A stretch of DNA of 64,000 nt, taken from NCBI RefSeq assembly GCF_936943645.1, contig NZ_CAKZJO010000079.1, forward strand, positions 62,001 to 126,000, read 5' to 3'. This document shows positions 18,837-27,690 of the stretch, in pieces. The DNA comes from an uncultured Bradyrhizobium sp. Its GTDB lineage: Bacteria; Pseudomonadota; Alphaproteobacteria; Rhizobiales; Xanthobacteraceae. The stretch's first letter is position 1. Every line of letters begins with the position of its first letter. A model generated the notes under the pieces. That model did no database searches, had not been told where the DNA came from, and was given only the letters and a program-made list of their open reading frames with translations. Both the position numbers and the translations under genes were made by a program.

Positions 18837-19299
18837 GCCTGAATTCGTCTACGTGACCTATATCGAGACCACCGCGGAGAAGCTGTGGGAGGCGCTGACG
18901 TCGAGCGAGTTCACGAGGCAATATTGGTTCGGCGCCGAGGTCCGCTCGGACTGGAAACTCGGCTCGCCGTTTGCGCTGCTGCTCGACGGCGAGGTCACCG
19001 ATTCCGGCGAGATCCTGGAATCCGATCCGCCGCGGCGGCTGTCCTACAGCTTCAAGCACCACAAATTCGAAGAGCTCCGCGGCGAGCCGATCTCGCGCGT
19101 CGTCTTCACGATCGAACCGTTCGGCTCGCTCGTGCGTTTGACCGTGCTGCATGACGGCTTCGTCGAGGGCGGAAAGTATCTCGGCGCGGTCTCCAATGGC
19201 TGGCCGGCGATCCTGTCCGGGCTGAAGAGCCTGCTGGAGAGAGGCCAGGTGCTCGCCATCCCGCGCGCAGCTCTCAACAAGGGATTCGACGCAAAATGA
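18829..19299 (+). CDS. SRPBCC (AHSA1-like) protein, first of a tandem pair
   Basis: 156 residues of the START/Bet v1-like hydrophobic-pocket fold. ETTAEKLWEALTSSEFTRQYWFG is the family N-terminal signature. ESDPPRRLSYSFKHH and VRLTVLHDGFVEGG are the mid-strands, and SNGWPAILSGLKSLLERG the long C-terminal helix. It overlaps arsR by 8 bases and the second paralogue by 4, implying translational coupling. The ligand is unknown; these proteins usually bind small hydrophobic compounds or act in stress response. Confidence 0.9.
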   Translation: MSKPEFVYVTYIETTAEKLWEALTSSEFTRQYWFGAEVRSDWKLGSPFALLLDGEVTDSGEILESDPPRRLSYSFKHHKFEELRGEPISRVVFTIEPFGSLVRLTVLHDGFVEGGKYLGAVSNGWPAILSGLKSLLERGQVLAIPRAALNKGFDAK

Positions 19300-19808
19300 A
19301 CATCGACCAGTTCAAACCGCTGACCGTCTACACCATCTACATCGCCTCGACGCCGGAGAAGGTGTGGGACGCCCTGACCTCGGCCGAGTTCAGCAAGCAG
19401 TACTTCTTCGGCAACACCGTCGAAGTCGAGCCTCGCCTTGGCGGTGCGTTCATCGTGCGCACGCCCGACGGCGCGCTGCACATCAGCGGCGAGGTCCTCG
19501 CTTACGAGCCGCCGCGGAAGCTCGCGGTCACGTTCAACGTGAACTGGCCCGAACTGATCGAGAAATTGGGGCCGACGCTCGTGACCTACGAGATCGAACA
19601 GGCCGGCGATGCGGTCCGGCTCACCATGAGCGAAGGACACGACCGGCCGCTCAGCGACGATATCCTCGCCGGTGGCCGCTCGGGCTGGCCCGCGATCCTG
19701 TCCAGCCTCAAGAGCCTGCTGGAAACCGGCAGGCCGCTGGCGGTGAAGATGGGCCCGCCGCAGCGCATGCTGGACGCGCTGAAGGCGATGGGGATCAAGA
19801 CGCCGTAG
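19296..19808 (+). CDS. SRPBCC (AHSA1-like) protein, second of a tandem pair
   Basis: 170 residues, a diverged paralogue of the preceding gene. STPEKVWDALTSAEFSKQYFFG matches the same start, LAYEPPRKLAVTFNV the same strand, and RSGWPAILSSLKSLLETGRPL the same helix. It carries an extra C-terminal extension (MGPPQRMLDALKAMG) and a distinct pocket region, so the two may bind different ligands or form a heterodimer. It is the last gene of the arsR operon. A family D repeat follows within 6 bases. Confidence 0.9.
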   Translation: MNIDQFKPLTVYTIYIASTPEKVWDALTSAEFSKQYFFGNTVEVEPRLGGAFIVRTPDGALHISGEVLAYEPPRKLAVTFNVNWPELIEKLGPTLVTYEIEQAGDAVRLTMSEGHDRPLSDDILAGGRSGWPAILSSLKSLLETGRPLAVKMGPPQRMLDALKAMGIKTP

Positions 19809-19813
19809 GCGTT

Positions 19814-19950
19814 CGTCGTCCCGGGGCGCGCGGAGCGCGAGCCCGGGACCCATAACCACAGGGACGCGTTTGGCGAAGACTCGCGGTTACCTTCCCGCCA
19901 CCCGACTTCTCCCTGGGGTTATGGGCCCCCGCCTTCGCGGGGGCGACGAC
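19814..19950. repeat. Family D palindromic repeat (copy 1)
   Basis: Begins CGTCGTCCCGGGGCGCGCGG, contains GGGACCCATAACCACAGGGA and CTCCCTGGGGTTATGGGCCC as facing arms, and ends GGGGGCGACGAC. Related copies lie at 44743, 53379 and 61569, with a mini copy at 26276. It sits between convergent genes and may serve as a bidirectional terminator. Confidence 0.8.
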
Positions 19951-19972
19951 CTCCTTCGGGGCGCCGTACGCC

Positions 19973-20743
19973 CTACACCGGCGCCACAAGCCGCCGGTAG
20001 AGATGCCAGGTCGCATGTCCGAGCACCGGCAGCGTCACGACCAGGCCGAGAAAATAGGGCAGCGCCGAGACGATCAGCAGCATCACGATGACGGCGGCCC
20101 AGCCGATCATCGGCAGCGGGCTGGTGACGACCGCGCGCACGCTCGTCACCATGGCCGTGACGAAATCGACCTCGCGGTCGAGCAGCAGCGGAAACGACAC
20201 CACGGTCAGCGAGAACAGGATCAGCGACAGCACGGCCCCGACCGCGTTGCCGATGCCGAGGAACAGCAGGCCCTCATTGGTGGTCAGCACCACCGTCATG
20301 AATTCCTGCAGGCTGGAGAAGGAGGCGTGCAGGCCGAGCAGCAGCGCGATCAGGAGCCGCACCTGGTACATCCAGACCACGAACACGAACAGCGTGACGA
20401 ACGCCATCCAGCCGATCTCGCTGCGCGAGCGCACCGCCGACCAGATCGCACTGAAGGACACCGGCTCGCCGCGCTCGCGGCGGCGGCTGACTTCGTAAAG
20501 ACCGATCGCCACGAACGGCCCGATCAGTGCAAAGCCTGCCGCCAGGGGATAGACGAGATAGACCATGCCGAAGGCGGTCAGGCACAGCATGATCGCGATG
20601 CCGCCGGCCGCGTAGAGCGCTCCGAAGCAGAGCCCGTAAAGCGGCAGCGCCTGGAAATCGCGCAAGCCTTCGACCAGCGCCTCGGCGATGTCAGTCGTCG
20701 CGACTGGACGCACCACCGGATCGACCTTGCCCGAGATGGACAT
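19973..20743 (-). CDS. DUF2189 family integral membrane protein
   Basis: 256 residues with about six membrane helices. Examples are GLCFGALYAAGGIAIMLCL, FGMVYLVYPLAAGFALIGPFVAIGLYEVSRR, LIALLLGLHASFSSL and GWAAVIVMLLIVSALPYFLGLVV. The segment FALIGPFVAIGLYEVSRRRE followed by WSAVRSRSEIGWMAF is the DUF2189 signature. The start at 20743 has GGAGG 6-8 bases upstream, favoured over 20758. The role of the family is unknown. It is divergent from the sensor kinase. Confidence 0.85.
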   Translation of the reverse strand: MSISGKVDPVVRPVATTDIAEALVEGLRDFQALPLYGLCFGALYAAGGIAIMLCLTAFGMVYLVYPLAAGFALIGPFVAIGLYEVSRRRERGEPVSFSAIWSAVRSRSEIGWMAFVTLFVFVVWMYQVRLLIALLLGLHASFSSLQEFMTVVLTTNEGLLFLGIGNAVGAVLSLILFSLTVVSFPLLLDREVDFVTAMVTSVRAVVTSPLPMIGWAAVIVMLLIVSALPYFLGLVVTLPVLGHATWHLYRRLVAPV

Positions 20744-20984
20744 CAGCTTCCTCCGCACATCGGCGCGATCTTCGTCGCGCGCATGCTGCCGATATTAGCG
20801 CCGCCGCGCGCGGGCGCAACTTGCTGCCCGGCAGGCCGACGAGTAGTGGCAACGCAACAATGCTCGCGAGGCGAAATCCTTGACCATCGGCGCGATTTCG
20901 CGCCAATGGATCTGGACTGGGCGGATGATCGTGCCGCAAATTGTACCTCCGAGCAGATGCGTCTGAGAGCGGACCGCCCCACCG

Positions 20985-23213
20985 ATGAGCCTGCGTACCC
21001 GGTTACTGATCCTCGTCATCGCCGCGATGCTCGTGCCGGCGATCCTGGTCGGGCTGCGTTTCGTGCAGAACCGGGCCAGCGAGATCGACGCGGCACTGGC
21101 CAATCTGGCTGCGTCCGCCGACGACATCGCCAGCGACCTCGATGAGAAGATCCAGGGCACCGCCCAGCTTCATTACGGGCTCGCCCGTGCCCGCGACCTC
21201 GACACGCGCGACAAGGCGGCGTGCTCGGCGTTCCTCTCCGATGTCCGCGAGGAATATCCGCAGTTCACGGGTATCCTGACCATCGATCCCGACGGCAGCC
21301 TGTTCTGTGACTCCTTGCGGACCAACCGCACACTCGACCTGAACGACCGCGGCTATTTCAAGCAGGTCAAGGGTCTTCACGGCGTCGTCGCGGTGGAGCC
21401 GGTGTTCGGTCGCCTCACCGGACTATCGGTGCTCCAGATCGCCTACCCTGTGCGGTCAGAGGCGGGCGCGCTGAAATTCGTGTTGCTGGCGTCCTTCAAT
21501 CTGAACAAGTTTGCGGAATTTCACGACAAGCGGCTGCTCGCCGAGAAGGACATCCTGCTCGTCGACGCCAAGGGGACGGTCCTGGTCGCCCCCAGGGGCG
21601 GCGGCTGGAGCGAGCCCGTCGGCGGATCCATTGCAGGCTCCGACCTGTTCCGCTTCGCGGCAGCGCCCGATGGCGACCCATTTCGTGAGGTCACCGACCG
21701 CGGGGGCCGCACGCAGATCTGGGGCGTTGCCCGCTCGCCCTCGATCCGCAAGGCCGGCCTCTACATCCTGGTCGGGCGATCCAAGGACGGGCTGGTCGCG
21801 GCGGCCAACCGCCGGCTCTACGAGGACATGGCGATTCTCGCGGTGGCCTCGCTGCTGCTGCTCGGCGGACTATGGATCCTCACCACCGTGAGCATCGGAC
21901 GCCAGGTCGGACGGCTGGCCGCGATGGCAAAGAGCCTCGGGCGCGGCGATCTCAGCACGCGCATTCCGGAGCCCCATCCGAGCGGCGAGCTCGGCGGCTT
22001 GATGAGCCTGCTCAACAGCACGGCCGAGTCGCTCGAGCAGCAGCGCGCCGCCATCGCTGATCTCAGCCACAAGCTCAGCCAGTCCCAGAAGATGGAAGCC
22101 ATGGGCCAGCTCACCGGCGGCGTGGCGCACGATTTCAACAATCTGCTGACCGTCATTCTCGGCAATTCGGAGCACCTCGCCGACAGGCTCGCGGGCAACA
22201 AGGAATTGCACCGGATCGCCGACGATATTGCCACCGCCGCCGAGCGCGGCTCCGACCTGACGCGGAGCCTGCTCGCCTTCGCGCGCAAGCAGCCGCTGCG
22301 GCCGCGGGAGATCGACATCGCCGAGCAGGTGACCGGCATGAAGCAGCTGCTGCGGCGGAGCCTGGGCGAGCACATCGAGTCCAGCTTCAATTTCGCGCCG
22401 GATCTATGGATCGCCAGCGTCGATCCCGGTCAATTGGCGACCGCGGTGCTCAACCTCGTGCTCAACGCGCGCGATGCGATGCCCGACGGCGGCAAGCTGG
22501 CGGTCGAGGTGTGCAACGCATCGCTCGGTGAATCCGATCTCGACGTCAACGGCGAGCCGCATCCGGGCGACTACGTCATGCTGGCTGTGAAGGATACCGG
22601 AACCGGCATGAGCAGCGAGGTGTTGGGGCGCGCCTTCGAGCCGTTCTTCACCACCAAGGAGGTCGGGAAGGGAACGGGCCTCGGCCTCAGCATGGTCTAT
22701 GGCTTCGCGCAGCAATCCGGCGGCCTCGTGCAGATGCAATCCGAACCGGGTCAGGGCAGCGTCGTCAGGCTGTTCTTTCCCCGCCTTTCGACGCCGGTGA
22801 ACGAGGAGCCGCGGCCGGCAGAGCGTGTCACCGCACCGGACGGACACGAGACGGTCCTTGTCGTCGAGGACGACGACATGGTGCGCGCCTATGTCGAGAA
22901 CGAGCTGAAGGCGCTCGGCTACCGCGTCATCACGGCCTCGAACGGGCCCGCGGCGCTGGACGTGCTGCGGCAAGCCGGGGACATCCAGTTGCTCTTCACC
23001 GACGTCGTGATGCCCGGCGGCATGTTCGGGCCGGAGCTGGCGAAGCAGGCGATTCAATTGCGGCCCGGTCTCAAGGTGCTCTTCACTTCCGGCTACAGCC
23101 AAAATCCGGTCAAGACGCCCGACGGGATCGACGCGCGCATTCTGACCAAGCCGTTCCGCCGCAAGGATCTCGCCGCAATGCTGCGGGCCGCGCTTTCGGA
23201 GCCGCCGCGGTAG
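20985..23213 (+). CDS. Hybrid histidine kinase with Cache-type sensor and receiver
   Basis: 742 residues. A first membrane helix (7-24) and a second (about 283-303) bracket a periplasmic double-Cache-like sensor. HAMP follows (VGRLAAMAKSLGRGDLSTRI). The kinase phospho-acceptor is in LTGGVAHDFNNLLTVILG, and the ATPase has LNLVLNARDAMPDGG, VKDTGTGMS, FEPFFTTKEVGKGTGLGLSMV. A C-terminal receiver has VVEDDDMV, the Asp in LLFTDVVMPGG, SGYS and TKPFRRKDL. It probably senses a small extracytoplasmic ligand and keeps phosphate on its own receiver. No separate response regulator is adjacent. It is convergent with the next gene, 1 base apart. Confidence 0.93.
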   Translation: MSLRTRLLILVIAAMLVPAILVGLRFVQNRASEIDAALANLAASADDIASDLDEKIQGTAQLHYGLARARDLDTRDKAACSAFLSDVREEYPQFTGILTIDPDGSLFCDSLRTNRTLDLNDRGYFKQVKGLHGVVAVEPVFGRLTGLSVLQIAYPVRSEAGALKFVLLASFNLNKFAEFHDKRLLAEKDILLVDAKGTVLVAPRGGGWSEPVGGSIAGSDLFRFAAAPDGDPFREVTDRGGRTQIWGVARSPSIRKAGLYILVGRSKDGLVAAANRRLYEDMAILAVASLLLLGGLWILTTVSIGRQVGRLAAMAKSLGRGDLSTRIPEPHPSGELGGLMSLLNSTAESLEQQRAAIADLSHKLSQSQKMEAMGQLTGGVAHDFNNLLTVILGNSEHLADRLAGNKELHRIADDIATAAERGSDLTRSLLAFARKQPLRPREIDIAEQVTGMKQLLRRSLGEHIESSFNFAPDLWIASVDPGQLATAVLNLVLNARDAMPDGGKLAVEVCNASLGESDLDVNGEPHPGDYVMLAVKDTGTGMSSEVLGRAFEPFFTTKEVGKGTGLGLSMVYGFAQQSGGLVQMQSEPGQGSVVRLFFPRLSTPVNEEPRPAERVTAPDGHETVLVVEDDDMVRAYVENELKALGYRVITASNGPAALDVLRQAGDIQLLFTDVVMPGGMFGPELAKQAIQLRPGLKVLFTSGYSQNPVKTPDGIDARILTKPFRRKDLAAMLRAALSEPPR

Positions 23214-23214
23214 A

Positions 23215-23664
23215 TCAGGACGCGATCGCGAGCCGAAGCGCGACTGCGAGATTGGCCGCGAACAGGCCGGCGTCGATGACGAAGATCCGGAGCATCGGGC
23301 CCTTCAACACCGGCCAGTAGGCGACGCCGACGCGTCCACCACGCATCAGCACCGGGAGGTTGTAGGCGAACTGGCTGAAGTGGCAGGCGGAGAAGAACAG
23401 GAACAGCGCGAGCTGCGCCTCGACTGGCTGGAAGAAGAGCGGGCGCGCGGCCAGAAGGTAGAACGACAACAGCCCGATCGGCAGGTTCATGCCGCCCAGG
23501 AACGCCACGCTCGCCGCCAGCGTCGGCGCGATCGGATTGCTGTGCTCTTCCCGCGGCAGCAGTATCTTCAGCGTGTTGCGTTGGGCGATGCTGAACTGGA
23601 TGAAGGCGCCGACGAACCAGAGCGTGTTGAGAAGCAGGACGATATCCGAAGGGCGCATGATCAT
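23215..23664 (-). CDS. Four-helix membrane protein, unknown function
   Basis: 149 residues with four predicted helices: IVLLLNTLWFVGAFIQFSI, PTLAASVAFLGGMNLPIGLLSFYLL, AQLALFLFFSACHFSQFAYNL and MLRIFVIDAGLFAANLAVAL. The ATG at 23664 overlaps the stop of the SnoaL gene as ATGA, so it is translated by coupling. A second ATG lies at 23658. I cannot name the family. It is the last gene of an acyl-CoA synthetase-MarR-SnoaL operon and may handle the same compound. Confidence 0.75.
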   Translation of the reverse strand: MIMRPSDIVLLLNTLWFVGAFIQFSIAQRNTLKILLPREEHSNPIAPTLAASVAFLGGMNLPIGLLSFYLLAARPLFFQPVEAQLALFLFFSACHFSQFAYNLPVLMRGGRVGVAYWPVLKGPMLRIFVIDAGLFAANLAVALRLAIAS

Positions 23665-24029
23665 TTTCCGTAGAAGGCTTCGCTGCGGACGACGCGGCCG
23701 GCATCGTCGAAGTCCATGAACTCGCTGGCCCTGACGTCGCCGAGCTGCCACCATACGACCAGCCGCGCGATCGTATCGTCCCAGCTCCAGCTCAAGATTT
23801 TGAGGTCGGCGCTTTCGATGTGGCCATAGGCCTTCTGCCAGTAAGCGCGGATGTTCTCGGCGCCGCTCACCACCGGCGAGCCGGTCAGCGTCAAGGCCAG
23901 AGGACTGCGCATCTGCGCGTCGTCGGCAAAATGCGCGACGACGGCATCGATATCGACCTTGCACCAGTTCGCGCACCAGGCCGCGACGAAAGGCCCGGCC
24001 GCCGCGCGATTCATCATCTGTCCGGCCAT
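23661..24029 (-). CDS. SnoaL/NTF2-like protein
   Basis: 122 residues with the cone-shaped NTF2-like fold. FVAAWCANWCKVDIDAVVAHFADDAQMRSP is the typical first helix and strand, ENIRAYWQKAYGHIES the second helix, and VVWWQLGDVRASEFMDFDDAGRVVRSEAFYG the closing sheet. Such proteins bind or isomerise small ligands; no catalytic dyad can be assigned. It lies between marR and the small membrane protein, with a GTCAA-n5-TTGAC palindrome in the short gap upstream. Confidence 0.85.
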   Translation of the reverse strand: MAGQMMNRAAAGPFVAAWCANWCKVDIDAVVAHFADDAQMRSPLALTLTGSPVVSGAENIRAYWQKAYGHIESADLKILSWSWDDTIARLVVWWQLGDVRASEFMDFDDAGRVVRSEAFYGK

Positions 24030-24084
24030 GACGCGGCCCTCCCCTCGCTCGTTGGCGAGGAAAGTGGCAAAGCCGGCCTCTCAT

Positions 24085-24099
24085 GTCAACTACATTGAC
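24085..24099. promoter_or_regulatory. Candidate MarR operator
   Basis: GTCAA-CTACA-TTGAC, an exact inverted repeat of 5-bp arms with a 5-bp centre, lies in the 80-base gap between marR and the SnoaL gene. The TTGACA on the minus strand could be a -35 box. This would give the downstream pair its own MarR-controlled promoter. Confidence 0.5.
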
Positions 24100-24109
24100 T
24101 TGAGATTCG

Positions 24110-24577
24110 TCAATTGTGGTCGGCGATCGCCTCCATGACGGCCATCCAGGCCGCTGTGCTGGACGACCCGGCGCGATCGAACGCCTGGCGCATAACGTTA
24201 CGCTCGTGGTCGGATGCACGCTGCTCGATGCGCTGCCCCGCAGCCGTCAGGCGCAGCAATTTCGAACGGTGCTGCTCGGGCGAGCGCCTGGACGTCAGGA
24301 GCTTGCGCTCCAGCAGGAGATTGAGCGGCCGGTTGAGCGCCTGCTTGGAAATGCCGAGGACCTCGAGCAGCGCGCCGATCGCGATATCGGGCCGGCGCGC
24401 CACGACATAGAGGATGCGATGGTGCGGGCGCGACAGGCCCTGCTTCGCAAGGTATGCGTCGGCCTCCAGCGTCATGCCGCGCCAGCCGTAATACATCAGC
24501 TCCAGCGCCGCATCGAGATCGTGCAGCTTGTCGAGCGAGGCGCGGTGCAGTCCCGCGGCTTGAGACGTCTTTGCCAT
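24110..24577 (-). CDS. MarR-family transcriptional regulator
   Basis: 155 residues, winged helix-turn-helix. LSRPHHRILYVVARRPDIAIGALLEVLGISKQALNRPLNLLLERKLL covers the helix-turn-helix, and SRRSPEQHRSKLLRLTAAG the wing. Long N- and C-terminal helices form the dimer interface. It is 10 bases after the acyl-CoA synthetase gene on the same strand, so it probably senses that enzyme's substrate or CoA ester. A matching palindrome lies just downstream at 24085. Confidence 0.92.
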   Translation of the reverse strand: MAKTSQAAGLHRASLDKLHDLDAALELMYYGWRGMTLEADAYLAKQGLSRPHHRILYVVARRPDIAIGALLEVLGISKQALNRPLNLLLERKLLTSRRSPEQHRSKLLRLTAAGQRIEQRASDHERNVMRQAFDRAGSSSTAAWMAVMEAIADHN

Positions 24578-24587
24578 GGTCGGGAAG

Positions 24588-26198
24588 CTAGCCTTTCGCG
24601 CGCAGCTCGCGCCGCAGCACCTTGCCCGTCGCGGTCATCGGCAGCGTCTCGGCGAACGCGACGAAACGCGGATATTCGTGGGCGGCGAGCTGCACCTTGA
24701 CGAACTCCTGGATCTCGCGGGCGAGCGCGTCGGTGCCGGCAAAGCCCGGACGCAGCACGATCCAGGCCTTGATCGATTCGGTGCGGATCGGATCGGGGAT
24801 GCCGACCACGGCAGCCATCGCCACCGAGGGATGCTTCATCAGCGTGTGCTCGATCTCGGAGGGGCCGACGCGATAGCCGGCGGTGGTGATGACGTCGTCC
24901 TCGCGGCTGACATACCAGAAATAGCCGTCCTCGTCCTGCGCGCTGAGATCGCCGGTGAGCAGAAACTCGCCGGCATATTTCTTCGCGGTCGCCTCGGGAT
25001 TGCGCCAGTATTCGAGCATGGTGACCGGGCACGGCTGGCGCACGCCGATGATGCCGCGCTGGCCTCTCGGCTGCTCCTCGCCCTTGTCGTTGACGATGCG
25101 GACGTCGAAGCCCGGCGTCGCCTTGCCCATCGACCCCGGGCGGATCGGAAACAGATTGGAATTGCTGCCGATCACGAGATTGCACTCGGTCTGACCGAAC
25201 ACCTCGTGTGCGTCGATGCCGAAGGTCTCGCGCACCCAGCCGAGCAGCTCGCCGCCAAGCGATTCACCGCCGGTGAAGATGCTGCGCAGCTTCACGCCCG
25301 GATGCTTCACCCCGGCCTGCCGCATCAGCTTCAACGCGGTCGGCGGCAGGAAGACGTTGCGCACGCCAAGATCGGCCATCATCTGCATCGCCGCCTGCGG
25401 CTCGAATTTTCGCGCGCGGTGACCGACCAGCGGGATGCCGTGATACCAGAACGCCAGCAAGCCGTTGACGAGGCCGCCGATCCAGGCCCAGTCCGCCGGC
25501 GTCCACATGAGATCGCCGGGCCGGGGCAAGAAGTTGTGGCACATCTCGACGTTGGGCAGATGGCCGAGCACGACGCGGTGCGCATGCAGCGCGCCCTTCG
25601 GGTTGCCCGTGGTGCCCGAGGTGTAGATGATCAGCGCGGGATCGTCGCAGGACGTATTGACCCGCGTGAAGTCGGGTGACGCGGCCTTCACCGCGTCCCA
25701 GAACGATGTCGTGCCCGCGGGGGCGCGCTCGCCGACGATATAGACATTCTTCAGGTCAGGCAGGCGGTCGCGGATCTTGGCGAGTTTCTCCCAACCGCCC
25801 TCGTCGGTCACGATGGCCTTGGCTTCGGAGTTCGACAGGCGGAATTCCAGCGCGTCCTCGCCGAACAGCGCGAACAGCGGGATCGAGATCATGCCGGAGC
25901 GGAACGCCGCCATATGGGCGACCGGCAATTCCAGCGATTGCGACAGGAACACCGCGACGCGGTCGCCCCGCGACAGCCCATCGGCCTTCAGCACATTGGC
26001 AAAGCGGCGCGACATCTCGGCGATCTCGTCGAAGGAGGTGCGACTGGTCGCGCCGTTCTCGTCGACATAGACCAGCGCGAGGCGCCCGGCGCCGTCGGCA
26101 TGGCGGTCGCAACACGCCTCGGCCATGTTGAAGCGATCAGGGATGTCCCAACGGAAGTTGCGGACGAGGTCGTCGTAGGTCTTGGCTTCGGAGAGCAT
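24588..26198 (-). CDS. AMP-forming acyl-CoA synthetase
   Basis: 536 residues of the ANL superfamily; activates a carboxylic acid with ATP to the acyl-adenylate, then CoA thioester. The P-loop is IIYTSGTTGNPKG near residue 185. Other landmarks are FGQTECNLVIG (A5 region), LTGDLSAQDEDGYFWYVSREDDVI (hinge) and the A10 Lys in MTATGKVLRREL. The phrase TPADWAWIGGLVNGLL resembles the medium-chain and acetyl-CoA-synthetase-like group. It heads an operon with marR, a SnoaL-like gene and a small membrane protein. Chain-length preference cannot be told. Confidence 0.92.
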   Translation of the reverse strand: MLSEAKTYDDLVRNFRWDIPDRFNMAEACCDRHADGAGRLALVYVDENGATSRTSFDEIAEMSRRFANVLKADGLSRGDRVAVFLSQSLELPVAHMAAFRSGMISIPLFALFGEDALEFRLSNSEAKAIVTDEGGWEKLAKIRDRLPDLKNVYIVGERAPAGTTSFWDAVKAASPDFTRVNTSCDDPALIIYTSGTTGNPKGALHAHRVVLGHLPNVEMCHNFLPRPGDLMWTPADWAWIGGLVNGLLAFWYHGIPLVGHRARKFEPQAAMQMMADLGVRNVFLPPTALKLMRQAGVKHPGVKLRSIFTGGESLGGELLGWVRETFGIDAHEVFGQTECNLVIGSNSNLFPIRPGSMGKATPGFDVRIVNDKGEEQPRGQRGIIGVRQPCPVTMLEYWRNPEATAKKYAGEFLLTGDLSAQDEDGYFWYVSREDDVITTAGYRVGPSEIEHTLMKHPSVAMAAVVGIPDPIRTESIKAWIVLRPGFAGTDALAREIQEFVKVQLAAHEYPRFVAFAETLPMTATGKVLRRELRAKG

Positions 26199-26275
26199 GG
26201 GCTTGGTCGTCTTCCCGGTGTCTTCTTGTTAGGGTCCAGTCTAAAGCTGTGAGTGCTCGGGACAAGAGCCTCTCG

Positions 26276-26320
26276 GCGTCATTCCGGGGCGACGCGTCAG
26301 CGTCGAGCCCGAAATGACGG
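26276..26320. repeat. Short family D-like palindrome
   Basis: GCGTCATTCCGGGGCGACGC-GTCA-GCGTCGAGCCCGAAATGACG, a 45-bp imperfect hairpin between two same-strand genes. It resembles the outer arms of the family D repeats and may act as a terminator for the epoxide hydrolase gene. Confidence 0.6.
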
Positions 26321-26327
26321 CGGAGGT

Positions 26328-27464
26328 TCACCGCACCGTCGCAAAGAACTTCCTGACATCGCGCACGAACAGCTCTGGCTGCTCGAAGGCGGCAAAGTGA
26401 CCGCCCTTCTCCATCTCGCTCCAATGCGTGATGCGGGAGAAATTCGGCTCCATCCAGCGCCGCACCGGCGTGATGATCTCCTTGGGAAACACGGCGACAC
26501 CGGTCGGCACGCCAACCTTGGGCGTGGTGCGGCGCTTGCCAAAACTCTCCCAGTAGAGCCGCGCCGAGGAGGTCGCCGTCTCCGTCGCCCAATAGAGCAT
26601 GACGTTGTCGAGCAGCTCGTCCTTGCCAAAGATGTTTTCGGGGTGCCCGTTGCAATCGGTCCAGGCCCAGAATTTTTCCAGGATCCAGGCCGCCTGCCCG
26701 CTCGGGGAATCCGTCAGGCCATAGCCGAGCGTCTGCGGCCGCGTCGACTGCTGTTTTGAGTAACCGGAATCGAGATCGACATAATGCTTGAGCCCGGCGA
26801 GCGCGCGCTTCTCCTCCGCCGTCGGCTCGCCCTCCACTTTCGGCGCGGCGTTGAAGGCGAGCGTGATGTGGATGCCGGCGCAATGCGCCGGATCCTGCGC
26901 ACCGAGCGAGGTCGTCACCGCCGAACCCCAGTCGCCGCCCTGCGCGCCGTAACGCGGATAGCTGAGCCGGTCCATCAGCTTCGCCCAGGTCGCGGCGATG
27001 CGGTCGACACCCCAGCCGGTGGCCTTCGGCTTGGCCGAGAAGCCGAAGCCCGGCAGCGAGGGACAGATCACGTGAAAGGCATCGGCGGGATTGCCGCCAT
27101 GCGCGGCGGGATCGGTGAGCGGCGCGATCACCTTCTGGAATTCGACGATCGAGCCGGGCCAGCCATGCGTGACGATCAGCGGCAGCGCGTTCGGCTCTTT
27201 CGAGCGAACGTGCATGAAATGTATGTCGAGCCCGTCGATCTCGGTGGTGAACTGCGCGAAGCGATTGAGCTTTGCCTCGCGGGCACGCCAGTCATAGCCG
27301 TCAGCCCAGTAGGCGCAAACTTCCTGAATCCACTTCCGCGGCGCGCCCTGGCTCCAGTCGTCAACCAGCTCCGCCTCCGGCCAGCGCGTGCGGGCGAGGC
27401 GCGATTTGAGATCGGCGAGGATGTCGTCGCTGACGGCAATGCGGAACGGCTTGATGGCGGTCAT
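26328..27464 (-). CDS. Epoxide hydrolase with EHN N-terminal domain
   Basis: 378 residues of the alpha/beta-hydrolase fold with an epoxide-hydrolase N-terminal (EHN) domain (PFRIAVSDDILADLKSRLARTRWPE). The oxyanion motif is THGWPGS near 107, and the nucleophile Asp is in GAQGGDWGSAVT near 182. The lid Tyr region surrounds SGYSKQQSTRPQTLGYGL, and the base His is in MEKGGHFAAFEQPE. It opens epoxides to diols through an ester intermediate. The ATG at 27464 is preceded by GGGAGG. It stands alone between repeats. Confidence 0.92.
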   Translation of the reverse strand: MTAIKPFRIAVSDDILADLKSRLARTRWPEAELVDDWSQGAPRKWIQEVCAYWADGYDWRAREAKLNRFAQFTTEIDGLDIHFMHVRSKEPNALPLIVTHGWPGSIVEFQKVIAPLTDPAAHGGNPADAFHVICPSLPGFGFSAKPKATGWGVDRIAATWAKLMDRLSYPRYGAQGGDWGSAVTTSLGAQDPAHCAGIHITLAFNAAPKVEGEPTAEEKRALAGLKHYVDLDSGYSKQQSTRPQTLGYGLTDSPSGQAAWILEKFWAWTDCNGHPENIFGKDELLDNVMLYWATETATSSARLYWESFGKRRTTPKVGVPTGVAVFPKEIITPVRRWMEPNFSRITHWSEMEKGGHFAAFEQPELFVRDVRKFFATVR

Positions 27465-27530
27465 TGGCGGCCTCCCTTCTTTTCTTATGGAGAGAGTAGA
27501 CCGAACCGATGCCGCATCAAAGGTTGCCCA

Positions 27531-27683
27531 TCCTCCCCTGGGGGGAGGATCGGTTCGCATAGAGCGAAGCGGCGTGCGAACCGAGGTGGAGTGACAGTCT
27601 CTCCACGGAAGCGCTGCCGGAGTGGAGAGATCACCCCACCCTGCTCGCGCTACGCGCGATTCCCCTGCCCCTCCAGGGGAGGG
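27531..27683. repeat. Family E palindromic repeat (copy 2)
   Basis: Starts TCCTCCCCTGGGGGGAGGATC and ends CCCTGCCCCTCCAGGGGAGGG. Inside are a GTTCGCA...TGCGAAC pair and the facing arms GTGGAGTGACAGTCTCTCCAC and GTGGAGAGATCACCCCACC. Fills most of the gap 27465-27690. Confidence 0.7.
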
Positions 27684-27690
27684 TAAGCAG

